A DNA stretch of 35,491 nt from an uncultured Bacilli bacterium (lineage in GTDB: Bacteria; Bacillota_I; Bacilli_A; RF39; UBA660). The stretch is taken from positions 1-35,491 of the forward strand of contig CALVPL010000034.1 of NCBI GenBank assembly GCA_944351315.1, given 5' to 3'. The notes beneath the pieces are model-generated. The model worked only from the letters and a program-made list of their open reading frames with translations, made no database searches and had not been told where the DNA came from. Shown piece by piece: positions 1 to 9,883 of the stretch. The translations under genes and the position numbers were made by a program. Within the stretch, counting starts at the first letter, position 1. Each line of letters begins with the position of its first letter.

Positions 1-969
1 CGTTATTATGCGATGGATCGTGATAAAAATTTTGATCGTACGAAAAAGTATTATGATTTGCTGGTTAAAGGTGAGGGATTATTTGCTTCTAGTATTCCTT
101 TAATGATTCAAAAGTGCTATGGAAATAATATTACAGATGAATTTTTACCTCCAATTAAAACGAAAGATTTTCAAGCAATTCGTGATGGAGATGCTGTTTT
201 GTGGATGAATTACCGAACCGATCGTGCTAAACAAATTGTTAGTTCTTTTGTTCAAAATTCTTTTGAAGACTTTGCGATAGTTCCTATGCCTAATTTAAGA
301 GTTTATTCTTTTTTGCCAATTGATTCTAAGATTAAAACTCGTAATTTTTTGGAAAGACCTAAAATTACAAATCCATTAGGAGTTTATTTTGCAGATCTAG
401 GATTAACACAAGCTAGAATTGCCGAGACAGAAAAATATGCTCATGTTACTTATTTTTTTGATGCTGAAAGTAATGCTTCTTTAAGTGGGTGTCAGAAATT
501 TTTGATTCCTTCTCCTAAGGTAGCTACTTATGATTTAAAACCGGAGATGAGTGCAATTGAAGTTACCAAGAAATGTGTAGCTTGTCTGGAAAAAGATTAT
601 GATTTTATTTTAGTGAATTATGCCAATCCGGATATGGTTGGTCATACAGGAAATTTAGATGCAACGGTTAAAGCCTGTGTAACGGTTGATTTATGTTTGA
701 AGATGCTTTATGAAAAAGCAGAAGAAAATTTTTATACTTTAATTGTTTTAGCAGATCATGGTAATGCCGATCAAATGCTTGATGCTCAAGGTCATCCTGT
801 AACTACTCATACTACTAGCTTAGTTCCTTTTCTTATTACAGATGAAAAAGTTGTTTTAAAAGAAAAAGGTGATTTGACGAATGTTGCTCCAACTATTTTA
901 GAGTATATGGATATTACTGTCCCAAAAGAAATGAGAGAATCTGGAAGTTTATTTGTGCATAAAAATTAG
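1..969 (+). CDS. gpmI: 2,3-bisphosphoglycerate-independent phosphoglycerate mutase, 3' part
   Basis: This enzyme interconverts 3- and 2-phosphoglycerate in glycolysis, in the cytoplasm, using two metal ions. The frame is open from base 1, so the 322 visible residues are the C-terminal two thirds of a roughly 510-residue protein; the N-terminal part with the catalytic serine lies upstream. Visible family motifs are RYYAMDRDKN at the very start, NYANPDMVGH at visible residues 206-215, and the metal-binding ADHGNAD at 251-257, followed by the conserved HTT segment. It ends in TAG, with a weak terminator overlapping the stop. An ATG at base 13 exists but is internal to the conserved block. The identification is firm. 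Confidence 0.96.
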   Translation, partial: RYYAMDRDKNFDRTKKYYDLLVKGEGLFASSIPLMIQKCYGNNITDEFLPPIKTKDFQAIRDGDAVLWMNYRTDRAKQIVSSFVQNSFEDFAIVPMPNLRVYSFLPIDSKIKTRNFLERPKITNPLGVYFADLGLTQARIAETEKYAHVTYFFDAESNASLSGCQKFLIPSPKVATYDLKPEMSAIEVTKKCVACLEKDYDFILVNYANPDMVGHTGNLDATVKACVTVDLCLKMLYEKAEENFYTLIVLADHGNADQMLDAQGHPVTTHTTSLVPFLITDEKVVLKEKGDLTNVAPTILEYMDITVPKEMRESGSLFVHKN

Positions 970-990
970 GAAATATTTTTTCCTTTTTTT
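968..990 (+). terminator. Weak intrinsic terminator of gpmI
   Basis: AGGAAA (968-973) pairs with TTTCCT (979-984) and is followed by a run of T. The 5' arm includes the last two bases of the gpmI stop codon. The stem is short and A/T-rich, so strength is uncertain. Confidence 0.45.
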
Positions 991-1034
991 CTTGTCTATT
1001 TTTTGTCATAAATCTTCTTTTTTATTTAGAGCTT

Positions 1035-1043
1035 TGTTATAAT
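1035..1043 (+). promoter_or_regulatory. Extended -10 promoter for pcrA
   Basis: TGT followed by a perfect TATAAT (1038-1043) forms an extended -10. No -35 box sits at 16-18 bp; the TTGTCA at 1003-1008 is too far. The expected transcript start near 1050 is directly at the GAGGT ribosome-binding site, giving a leader of only about 12 nt. Confidence 0.6.
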
Positions 1044-1061
1044 GTTTATGAGGTAATAGAC

Positions 1062-3146
1062 ATGATTGATTTAACAAGTTTGAATGATTTACAAAAAGAA
1101 GCTGTTTTGCATAAAGATGGTCCTTGTTTAGTTATTGCGGGAGCAGGAAGTGGTAAAACAAAAGTTTTAACGACGCGAATTGCAAAACTAATAGAAAGTG
1201 GTATTGATTCTTATCATATTTTAGCGATTACTTTTACGAATAAAGCTGCTAAAGAAATGAAAGAAAGATTGGAAAAAATTGTTTCAGAAAATGATGCATT
1301 TGTCGGAACTTTTCACTCTTTTGGAATGCGAATTATTCGTGAGAATGTTTTAAAGCTTGGCATGGAAAGAAATTTTACTATTTTAGATAGTGATGATGTT
1401 TTAAGTTTAATAAAAAAGATTTTAAAAGAAAAAGGATATGATACTAAAGAAGTATCTCCTTCTTATATTCGGAATCGAATTAGTTTTATTAAGAATGAAA
1501 TGTTAACTAATGCTGAAATTGAGAAATTCTTTCAAAGCGATATGGAGAAAATTGCTTATGAGGTATATTTGGAGTACAATTTGAAGTTAAAACAAAATAA
1601 CTCAGTAGATTTTGATGATTTATTAAGACTTCCTGTATTGCTTTTTCAGGAACATCCTGAGGTACTCGATCATTATCAAGATAAATTTCAATACATTTTA
1701 ATTGATGAGTATCAAGATACGAATGAAGTGCAATATAAATTGGTGAAATTATTGGCTCGAAAATATCAAAATTTATTTGTTGTAGGCGATCCAGATCAAT
1801 CTATTTATCAGTTTCGAGGAGCAAATTATAAAAACATTTTGAATTTTGAAAGAGATTATCCAAATGCGAAAGTTGTTTCTTTAGAAGATAATTATCGAAG
1901 CACAAAAATGATTTTGGATGCTGCAAATAGTGTTATAAAAAATAATAAAGAACGTAAAGAAAAGAATTTAAGAAGTCATCATGGAGATGGATTAAAAATT
2001 AAATATATGCGAGCTTATGATGAAAAAAATGAAATTTCTTTAGTTATTTCTGAAATTAGAAAATTATTTGAATTAGGATATAAAAATAAGGATATTGCAG
2101 TTTTTTACAGAACAAATGCACAAGCCAGAGTTGTTGAAGAACAATTTTTAAAAGCTAATATTCCTTATAAAGTTGTCGGAAGTTATTATTTTTATGCTCG
2201 TAAGGAAATTAAAGATTTGATTTGTTATTTGCGACTTATTTTAAATGCTCATGATAATGTTTCTTTAGAAAGAGTTATTAATGTTCCTAAAAGAGGAATT
2301 GGTAATTCGAGTATTTCTAAGCTTGTAAGTGAAGCTCAAGAAAGAAATGTGAGTATGTTTGAAGTTTTACATACTCCGAAAGAACTTGAATTTAAACAAT
2401 TGATTTTAGATTTACAAAAATTTAGTGAGTCTTCTTCTTTAACTGAATTAGTAGATGCTGTATTAGAAAAAACAGGAATAAAAGAAGAGCTTTCAAAAGA
2501 TCCTTCTTTAGAAAGTGAGCTTAGATTAGATAACTTAATGGAGTTTCGGAGTATTACTAAAACTTATGAAGATACGACAGGAAGTGTTGATTTAGGAGAT
2601 TTTTTAGAAGAGATTAGTTTAGTTGCGGATATTTCTGAACATAAAAATACGGATGATGTAGTTACTTTAATGACGATGCATAGTGCTAAAGGGCTTGAAT
2701 TTCCAGTTGTTTTTTTAGTCGGAATGGAAGATGGAATTTTTCCTCATCAAAATAGTTTTAATGAGGAAGGTGGAATTGAAGAAGAACGACGTTTATGTTA
2801 TGTCGCGATTACAAGAGCTAAAGAAAGATTATATTTATCCAATGCGAAATCAAGAATGATGTATGGGCAAATTAATCGAAATATTCCAAGTCGGTTTATT
2901 GAAGAGATAGATGGTAATTTAATTGAAAAAGAGTTTTCAGAACCTACAGAAAATATTATTCATAAAGAAGATATGTATACTGAAGAAGATGTTTCTTATC
3001 AAATTGGAGATGTGGTTATGCATACGATTTATGGTCGTGGTGTTGTTGTCGGAGTCGATTCTTCGTTAGTTACGATTGCTTTTAGTAAACAGTATGGAAT
3101 TCGAAAATTGATGAAAAATCATAAAAGTTTAAAGAAAGTGTCGTGA
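1062..3146 (+). CDS. pcrA: ATP-dependent 3'-5' DNA helicase PcrA (UvrD family)
   Basis: PcrA is a superfamily 1A helicase that unwinds DNA in repair and clears recombination intermediates and stalled RNA polymerase. The 694-residue protein has all helicase motifs in order: Walker A GAGSGKT (27-33), motif Ia with FTNKAAKEM, Walker B DEYQDT (215-220), GDPDQSIYQFRGA, the LEDNYRS motif, TMHSAKGLEF, and VAITRAKERL. The last 50 residues (with HTIYGRGVVVGV) look like the Tudor/KOW-type domain that in PcrA contacts RNA polymerase. ATG at 1062 follows GAGGT at 1050-1054. It ends 4 nt before the next gene, so it probably leads an operon running to ligA. Length and motifs are complete. Confidence 0.96.
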   Translation: MIDLTSLNDLQKEAVLHKDGPCLVIAGAGSGKTKVLTTRIAKLIESGIDSYHILAITFTNKAAKEMKERLEKIVSENDAFVGTFHSFGMRIIRENVLKLGMERNFTILDSDDVLSLIKKILKEKGYDTKEVSPSYIRNRISFIKNEMLTNAEIEKFFQSDMEKIAYEVYLEYNLKLKQNNSVDFDDLLRLPVLLFQEHPEVLDHYQDKFQYILIDEYQDTNEVQYKLVKLLARKYQNLFVVGDPDQSIYQFRGANYKNILNFERDYPNAKVVSLEDNYRSTKMILDAANSVIKNNKERKEKNLRSHHGDGLKIKYMRAYDEKNEISLVISEIRKLFELGYKNKDIAVFYRTNAQARVVEEQFLKANIPYKVVGSYYFYARKEIKDLICYLRLILNAHDNVSLERVINVPKRGIGNSSISKLVSEAQERNVSMFEVLHTPKELEFKQLILDLQKFSESSSLTELVDAVLEKTGIKEELSKDPSLESELRLDNLMEFRSITKTYEDTTGSVDLGDFLEEISLVADISEHKNTDDVVTLMTMHSAKGLEFPVVFLVGMEDGIFPHQNSFNEEGGIEEERRLCYVAITRAKERLYLSNAKSRMMYGQINRNIPSRFIEEIDGNLIEKEFSEPTENIIHKEDMYTEEDVSYQIGDVVMHTIYGRGVVVGVDSSLVTIAFSKQYGIRKLMKNHKSLKKVS

Positions 3147-3150
3147 GTTT

Positions 3151-3510
3151 ATGCAAGAAAATTCTTTTTTAGAAAATGTTTTAACACGAATATATCGTCG
3201 TGGTTCTTCTTATTTAACAGTGGTTCAAAAAGTTGTTCCTACTGGATATATGACTATTCATACTATTTTTGATAATACTTTTAATTTTACTTTATATCCT
3301 GCGATTCATGAAGAGTTATCGGATGTTATTTCTTTTTGTTTACGTTTTCAAAAAAGCAAACAACTTTATTGTTCTTTTATAGAAAAAGAAGAAATGGTTG
3401 ATGAAAAACTTCATTATAAAAAATTATGGGAAGCTAAGGGCGAAAGTATTGAGGAAGCTTTGGTTTTATTAGAAGAAAAAATTCAAATGGAGAAAGGTTT
3501 GGGAAGATAA
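3151..3510 (+). CDS. Small unrecognised protein between pcrA and a nucleotidyltransferase gene
   Basis: I do not recognise this 119-residue protein. It has no signal peptide or membrane segment. The first 60 residues look like mixed beta strands, with an IYRRGSSYLTVVQKV segment; the last 30 are a charged helix rich in Glu and Lys. It starts 4 nt after the pcrA stop and its own TAA overlaps the next start by one base (TAATG at 3508-3512), so it is very likely translated as part of the same transcript. Codon use matches its neighbours, which argues for a real gene. Function is unknown; involvement in repair would be a guess from position only. Confidence 0.75.
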   Translation: MQENSFLENVLTRIYRRGSSYLTVVQKVVPTGYMTIHTIFDNTFNFTLYPAIHEELSDVISFCLRFQKSKQLYCSFIEKEEMVDEKLHYKKLWEAKGESIEEALVLLEEKIQMEKGLGR

Positions 3511-4418
3511 TGCAAGATTTAACACTTGTTGTCATGGCGGCTGGAATGGGCAGTCGTTTTGGTGGATTAAAACAAATTACACCAGTAGATTTAGAAGGAA
3601 ATTTTTTAATTGATTATTCTATATATGACGCTATAAAAGCTGGATTTTCTAAAGTTGTTTTTATTATTAAAGAAGAGAATTTGGAGGATTTTCGTAATAC
3701 TATTGGAAAACGTTTGGAAAATAAAATTTCTGTAAGTTATGTTTTTCAACGATTAGAAGATGTTCCTGAATTCGTAAAGATTCCTGAAACTCGAGTAAAA
3801 CCTTGGGGAACTGTTCAGGCTCTTTTGGCTGCTAAAAACGAAATTCAAGGACCATTCGCGGTTATTAATGCTGATGATTTTTATGGTTTTGATTCTTATA
3901 AAATCGTAGCTCAATATTTGAAAAATTCTTTAAATGAAAATGAACATATTGCTATTCCTTATCCGATAAGTCGTGTTTGTAGTGCTCATGGCTCTGTAAA
4001 ACGAGGAGTACTGTTTTATCATGAAAATCAAGTTCTTAAGATTTTAGAATGTAATGTTGAATATCAAAATGAAAAATATTTAGCTCAACCATTGGATGGA
4101 AGTGAATCTTTTCTTATCGAGAGTGATCATCCGGTTTCAATGAATATGTTTGGATTTAAAACTTCTATTTTGGAAAAATTGGAAGAATATTTTGTTCGAT
4201 TTATGAAAGAAAATGAAAATTCTTTAGAAAATAAAGAAGCTTTGTTACCAATATTTTTAGAAGATGCTTTGTTAAAAAAAGAAATTTCTTTAACTTATCA
4301 ACTTAGTAAAGGAACTTGGATTGGAATGACTTATAAAGAAGATTTACAAGAAGTCCAAGAAAAAATTGAGGAATTAAAAAGAAATCAAGAATATCCTATT
4401 CATTTATGGCAAAAATAA
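3510..4418 (+). CDS. Sugar-phosphate nucleotidyltransferase-like protein (NTP transferase fold)
   Basis: The 302-residue protein begins with the NTP-transferase signature: hydrophobic strand, then AAGMGSRFGGLKQ (10-22), where the Gly-rich loop and Lys bind the nucleoside triphosphate. INADDFYG (119-126) matches the metal-binding Asp strand of this fold. The C-terminal part with GTWIGMTYKEDL and the terminal YPIHLW resembles the clade of unassigned nucleotidyltransferases common in Bacillota rather than RfbA or GlmU. The sugar substrate cannot be told from sequence. The start codon shares one base with the upstream stop, and ligA follows after a short gap, so it sits inside the pcrA-ligA operon, an unusual place for a sugar-activating enzyme. 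Confidence 0.85.
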   Translation: MQDLTLVVMAAGMGSRFGGLKQITPVDLEGNFLIDYSIYDAIKAGFSKVVFIIKEENLEDFRNTIGKRLENKISVSYVFQRLEDVPEFVKIPETRVKPWGTVQALLAAKNEIQGPFAVINADDFYGFDSYKIVAQYLKNSLNENEHIAIPYPISRVCSAHGSVKRGVLFYHENQVLKILECNVEYQNEKYLAQPLDGSESFLIESDHPVSMNMFGFKTSILEKLEEYFVRFMKENENSLENKEALLPIFLEDALLKKEISLTYQLSKGTWIGMTYKEDLQEVQEKIEELKRNQEYPIHLWQK

Positions 4419-6443
<2,025 letters not shown>

Positions 6444-6449
6444 AATTTT

Positions 6450-7337
6450 ATGAATGGAGAGGCTCAAAAAAATTTACAAATGCTTCAAGATTTTTTTAAA
6501 CAAGATGAAGAAATTAAAAAAATATTGGTAAACATATTGCAAGCAAGAGATTCATTGGTTGGAACATATCAAATGCAAAGATTTTTGCGGTTGCTTGATC
6601 GAGCTAGTGATCAATTTCAAAAAGTTTTTCAGAATTTTCTACCTTTATTAGAACTTTCTTCTGAAGAACATACCAATTTATTTAAAAATTTTGTTTCTTA
6701 TTTTTTTCAAAAATTGCAAGAAGATTTACAGAAGTGTGATTGTACGGAAATGGGTATTTATACGGTGGTTACAAAACGTTTTTCTTCTTTAAAACCAGAA
6801 TTTTTAGATATAGTTTATCAAAATTGTGTTGCCAATAAAGTTGCTTTTGATTTTAAAAAAATTGAAGAGACTTGTACTTCAATTAATGAGCTTTTACATT
6901 TTTACCATGCTTATATTATTAATAAACTAAATTATTCTAAAGTTTTTCCAATTGTGTTTGAAAAAAATAATATTGTACTTTGTGGAAAAGAAACAACTTT
7001 TTCTAAAAATGTTTTTGATAAGTTTCCAGTAGATTTAAAAAGTAGATATGTTCGAATTCTTTCTTATGATGAAAATTTTGTTTATGCTATTGTCCGAGAT
7101 TATGGGCACGCTACTTCTTTAAAGATTAAAAAAGATCATGAACAAGTATATGTGGAATATTTTATTCCAACCGTTACAAATTTTGAAAAAATTCAAGAGT
7201 TACCTGGTCTTAATCGAGTGTCTAAATATGATGATACGGGATGGGCAACGGGATCTTTTAGAGGAAATTTAGAAGATTTAGAAGAGTTTATTCAAAAAAT
7301 TCCTACAGATTTTGATATAAAAAAAGTTTTTAAATGA
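6450..7337 (+). CDS. Unrecognised 295-residue cytoplasmic protein, last gene of the pcrA-ligA run
   Basis: I cannot assign a family. The N-terminal 160 residues look all-helical (many QDFF, QKVFQNF and LQKLQ heptad-like stretches). The C-terminal 120 are strand-rich, with aromatic residues and a GWATGSFRGNLEDLEEF segment. There is no signal peptide or transmembrane helix. ATG 6450 comes 6 nt after the ligA stop and uses the GAGGT inside the ligA 3' end; a second ATG at 6481 has no well-spaced ribosome-binding site. The gene is followed by an intrinsic terminator, so it closes the operon. Base composition matches the neighbours. Confidence 0.75.
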   Translation: MNGEAQKNLQMLQDFFKQDEEIKKILVNILQARDSLVGTYQMQRFLRLLDRASDQFQKVFQNFLPLLELSSEEHTNLFKNFVSYFFQKLQEDLQKCDCTEMGIYTVVTKRFSSLKPEFLDIVYQNCVANKVAFDFKKIEETCTSINELLHFYHAYIINKLNYSKVFPIVFEKNNIVLCGKETTFSKNVFDKFPVDLKSRYVRILSYDENFVYAIVRDYGHATSLKIKKDHEQVYVEYFIPTVTNFEKIQELPGLNRVSKYDDTGWATGSFRGNLEDLEEFIQKIPTDFDIKKVFK

Positions 7338-7372
7338 AAAATACCAGTTTTAAACCAATGTTATTAACTTAA

Positions 7373-7406
7373 GAGAAGATAGATTTTAAAAATCTGTCTT
7401 TTTTGA
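7373..7406 (+). terminator. Intrinsic terminator of the pcrA-ligA operon
   Basis: AGATAGAT (7377-7384) pairs with ATCTGTCT (7392-7399, one G-U) around an A/T loop. The stem extends outward by A-U and G-U pairs into a run of six T. It points forward and lies 36 bp after the 6450-7337 gene. Confidence 0.8.
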
Positions 7407-7492
7407 TTTATGTTGAACTTTTTATAATGGAAGTCTTTATTTAATGGACTTCTTTTTAAAAGTTCAACATAACTAAAAGTTCAACATAAATC
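7405..7492. repeat. 88-bp element with perfect 18-bp terminal inverted repeats and an extra internal copy
   Basis: GATTTATGTTGAACTTTT (7405-7422) is the exact reverse complement of 7475-7492. A third copy of the right arm core (AAAAGTTCAACATAA, 7458-7472) lies directly before the last, making a 17-bp tandem repeat. The left arm can therefore pair with either right copy. Between the arms is a second hairpin, GAAGTC (7430-7435) with GACTTC (7447-7452), followed by five T, which looks like another terminator. No flanking target duplication is obvious. It could be a duplicated terminator, a MITE-like unit or a processing site. Confidence 0.8.
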
Positions 7493-7518
7493 AAATTATG
7501 TGGAAATCCACATAATTT
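7493..7518. repeat. Near-perfect palindrome in the convergent junction
   Basis: AAATTATGTGGA (7493-7504) and TCCACATAATTT (7507-7518) are exact inverted repeats with a two-base centre. As RNA either strand would form a 10-11 bp hairpin, with T-rich sequence after it on the plus strand. It may work as a bidirectional terminator or as a protein-binding palindrome. Confidence 0.65.
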
Positions 7519-7521
7519 TGT

Positions 7522-7547
7522 TAAAAAAAATATCCATTTTCTGGATA
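7522..7547 (-). terminator. Intrinsic terminator of trmB
   Basis: Read on the minus strand, TATCCA (7547-7542), a GAAAA loop and TGGATA (7536-7531) form a hairpin followed by eight U. It starts 3 nt after the trmB stop. Confidence 0.8.
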
Positions 7548-7549
7548 AA

Positions 7550-8188
7550 TTAATCTTCGAAACGAGCATCTACATAATAGATAGGTCGTCCTTCTTTAAA
7601 ATATTGTTTTTCATAGTTTGTCATAATGTTTGGAATAGGATTTTCATCATGATGAAGATCTAAGCTTATTCTTTTAAATGTGTACCAATAATTTGACAAG
7701 GATTCAAGAGAATAGGCAAAAAATCCTTTGTTATCAGTTTTTAAAATAATATGTTTTTGTTTTTTAAAGATTTTATCGTATTTTTTTAGAAAGTTTACGT
7801 GTGTAAATCTTTTCTTTTCGTCAATTTTTTTAGGCCAAGGATCACAGAAAGTTAGATATATTGTGTCAATTTCTTTTTGAAAAATATTATCCACTTCTTC
7901 GGCATTACAATTTATTAGTTTTAAGTTGGAGAGATTTTTATTAGTTAAATTTTCTACTGCTCGAACCATTTGAGAGTCGATTGCTTCTAAACCAATAAAA
8001 TTTATATTTGGATAGGTTTTAGCCATATCAATGATGAAATCGCCTCTTCCCATTCCTAATTCTAAAAAAATAGGATTTTTATTTTTAAATAGGGTATTCC
8101 ATTTTCCTTTATATTCTTTAGGATTGTTTACAACATAAGGACAATTTTTGACAATTTTATCTGCATTTTTAATTTTTATATATTCCAT
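7550..8188 (-). CDS. trmB: tRNA (guanine-N7-)-methyltransferase TrmB
   Basis: TrmB makes m7G46 in the variable loop of many tRNAs, using S-adenosylmethionine. The 212-residue protein has the SAM-binding loop ELGMGRGDF (43-51), an acidic Glu at the end of the next strand (GLEA, 66-69), and the family signature CDPWPKK (115-121) followed by KKRFTH; the TDNKGFFAYSL segment is also typical. Length is normal. ATG at 8188 has GGAGAAC six to twelve bases upstream. It is the only minus-strand gene in the window, divergent from the unknown operon at 8321 and convergent with the ligA operon. Confidence 0.95.
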   Translation of the reverse strand: MEYIKIKNADKIVKNCPYVVNNPKEYKGKWNTLFKNKNPIFLELGMGRGDFIIDMAKTYPNINFIGLEAIDSQMVRAVENLTNKNLSNLKLINCNAEEVDNIFQKEIDTIYLTFCDPWPKKIDEKKRFTHVNFLKKYDKIFKKQKHIILKTDNKGFFAYSLESLSNYWYTFKRISLDLHHDENPIPNIMTNYEKQYFKEGRPIYYVDARFED

Positions 8189-8212
8189 AGTATGTTCTCC
8201 GTTTCTTTTCTT

Positions 8213-8240
8213 ATTATATCATAAGCTTTCTTTATTTGAA
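8213..8240 (-). promoter_or_regulatory. Promoter of trmB
   Basis: On the minus strand, TTCAAA (8240-8235), a 16-bp spacer and TATAAT (8218-8213) preceded by TGA form a promoter with an extended -10. The expected start gives a leader of about 18 nt. Confidence 0.6.
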
Positions 8241-8272
8241 AAATATTTTATTCGTGGGTTAGTTGTAATATT

Positions 8273-8302
8273 TTGGCTTGTATGATAGAATTTAATTATA
8301 AT
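8273..8302 (+). promoter_or_regulatory. Promoter of the unknown four-gene operon
   Basis: TTGGCT (8273-8278), an 18-bp spacer and TATAAT (8297-8302) lie just upstream of 8321. Transcription would begin near 8309, directly at the GGGGTG ribosome-binding site. This rules out TTG/ATG codons at 8273-8282 as starts, since they lie inside the promoter. Confidence 0.6.
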
Positions 8303-8320
8303 AAGATTTGGGGTGTTATG

Positions 8321-9682
8321 GTGAATATATCATTTGAAAATTCATGGAATAAATTTGAAGATTTTATTCATGAATATATGCAAGGATTACAAACTCAAAA
8401 AAGTCTTTTAGAAAAAAGTATAAGAAGTGAAAAGGTTATAAGTGCTGCGAGTCAAGATAGAACTATCGCTTCTGTTTTAAAAGCTAAAGAAGTTTTACTT
8501 TCTTTAGATGCTACTTTAAAAGTAGACATTGATATGCTTGAATTTTTTGAAAGCAATCAAGCAAGTTTGCTTTCTCAAGTGCAAGGTATTTTAAATAAAA
8601 TTTTTACATCTCAGGTTTTTCAGAATTCTGCAAAAAATTCGTTGGAAAATCAAAAAAAATTACAAGTTTTTGAAGCTAATATTTTGGAATGTCAAAAAAT
8701 TTTAGAGGGCAACGAATATTCCTTTCCTTATTTAACTAGCTTATTGGAAGTAAGTTCTTTAACAGAAAAAGAGAAACTGCAAATTTTAAGTAAAGTGGTT
8801 TATGAGTCTAGTCCTAAAATAGAAATTGAACAATCTTTACCGTTAAAGAAAACAGAAGTATCTAAGACTTTTTCGGTCGAAAGTATGTTGCCAATTTATC
8901 AAGAATTGTTAAATAAATCGAATTTGCTTTCTCATAAATATTATTATTTGTTAGAAGGAAAGAATAGCAGTCAATTAGAATATTTAAAAGCTGTGGTTTC
9001 TATTGTTCAAGATCATGAAGTTTCGCCTGAAGATTTTCAATACATTGAAGAGAAAATGTGTGTTTGTCTTTTAGAAATTTTTGATACTAAAAAAATACTT
9101 GAAGAATTTATGAAAACAATTCCAGATTTTAAAAATGTTTCTGAACAAACAAAAGATAGTTTGGAGTATTATTTGGAGTGTTTAAAAGATGCTATTTCAC
9201 AAATTGATGCTTTAGCTCCTAGATTAAAGACTCAAGACATTGCTTCTCAACCGGCTGATAATCTTATTTTCTTAATGAATGATCATAATTTACCAATGTT
9301 TCATTTAGAAGATTTTTCGGCAGAAGAAAAGAATCGAATTGCCAATTTACTTCGAGGATTATTACAAGGCAAGAAAGATTATGAACGAGGAGTAAAGCAT
9401 AGTAAACTTTTATCTGAACAAAAATTAGATTTTGATGTCTTTCTTAATAAAAATGGTGATATTGCGGTTTCATATGTGCTTTTATCTAATATGAATTTTT
9501 TGATTCTTACATTTGATCGTAAAAAAGATATTTATGATGCATCTTTGTATCTTTTAAAAAAATATCAAGGGAAAATTTCTTCTTTACAATCTGAAAATTT
9601 CTTTTCGTTACTTGGTGAACAAGAACCTTTTAAACAAGAATTGTTTTCACAACTTGGAATTGAAAGAGGGCAGGTATTATGA
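8321..9682 (+). CDS. Unrecognised protein, first gene of a four-gene operon
   Basis: The product (453 residues from GTG 8321; ATG 8318 is the other option) has no family I can name. About 350 residues are predicted helical, with long coiled-coil-like stretches (for instance ENQKKLQVFEANILECQKIL). No signal peptide or membrane helix is seen. The last 90 residues change character: two helices, then short strands (FDVFLNKNGDIAVSYVLL, NFLILTFDRKKD) and a final helix, an order loosely like ParE/RelE toxins; this is a weak visual match only. GGGGTG at 8310-8315 is five bases before the GTG. Its TGA overlaps the next start as ATGA, so the two are translationally coupled. Confidence 0.8.
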   Translation: MNISFENSWNKFEDFIHEYMQGLQTQKSLLEKSIRSEKVISAASQDRTIASVLKAKEVLLSLDATLKVDIDMLEFFESNQASLLSQVQGILNKIFTSQVFQNSAKNSLENQKKLQVFEANILECQKILEGNEYSFPYLTSLLEVSSLTEKEKLQILSKVVYESSPKIEIEQSLPLKKTEVSKTFSVESMLPIYQELLNKSNLLSHKYYYLLEGKNSSQLEYLKAVVSIVQDHEVSPEDFQYIEEKMCVCLLEIFDTKKILEEFMKTIPDFKNVSEQTKDSLEYYLECLKDAISQIDALAPRLKTQDIASQPADNLIFLMNDHNLPMFHLEDFSAEEKNRIANLLRGLLQGKKDYERGVKHSKLLSEQKLDFDVFLNKNGDIAVSYVLLSNMNFLILTFDRKKDIYDASLYLLKKYQGKISSLQSENFFSLLGEQEPFKQELFSQLGIERGQVL

Positions 9683-9882
9683 GGAGTAAAATGAATGATT
9701 TTTTTCAAAAAATAAAAAAGGATTGCTTTGAATTAATTGCCTTAAAGAAAGTAGATATTGGTGAGTTATCTTTTTTGTTAGGTATAAGTGAAAAGAAATT
9801 TTATCAAAATTTTACACATTGTATTGAAGACTTAACCTTTTATTTAAAAACCTATGACTTACTAGTAGAGTGGGGTGAATAA
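9679..9882 (+). CDS. Small probable helix-turn-helix protein
   Basis: This 67-residue product (63 if ATG 9691 is used) contains VDIGELSFLLGISEKKFYQNF, which fits a helix-turn-helix: helix, GIS turn, recognition helix. The rest is a short N-terminal helix and a C-terminal helix ending in YDLLVEW. It is therefore probably a DNA-binding protein, or a small adaptor with the same fold. ATG 9679 overlaps the previous stop (ATGA) and has AGAGGG eight bases upstream; ATG 9691 has GAGGAG but only four bases away. It lies between two large unknown genes in one operon, which suggests a regulator or partner of them. Confidence 0.75.
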   Translation: MRSKMNDFFQKIKKDCFELIALKKVDIGELSFLLGISEKKFYQNFTHCIEDLTFYLKTYDLLVEWGE

Positions 9883-9883
9883 G

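Noticed and set aside
8273..8320. Earlier start of the first unknown-operon gene at 8273
   Set aside because: It lies on the -35 box of the promoter, so it would not be transcribed; GGGGTG fits the start at 8321.
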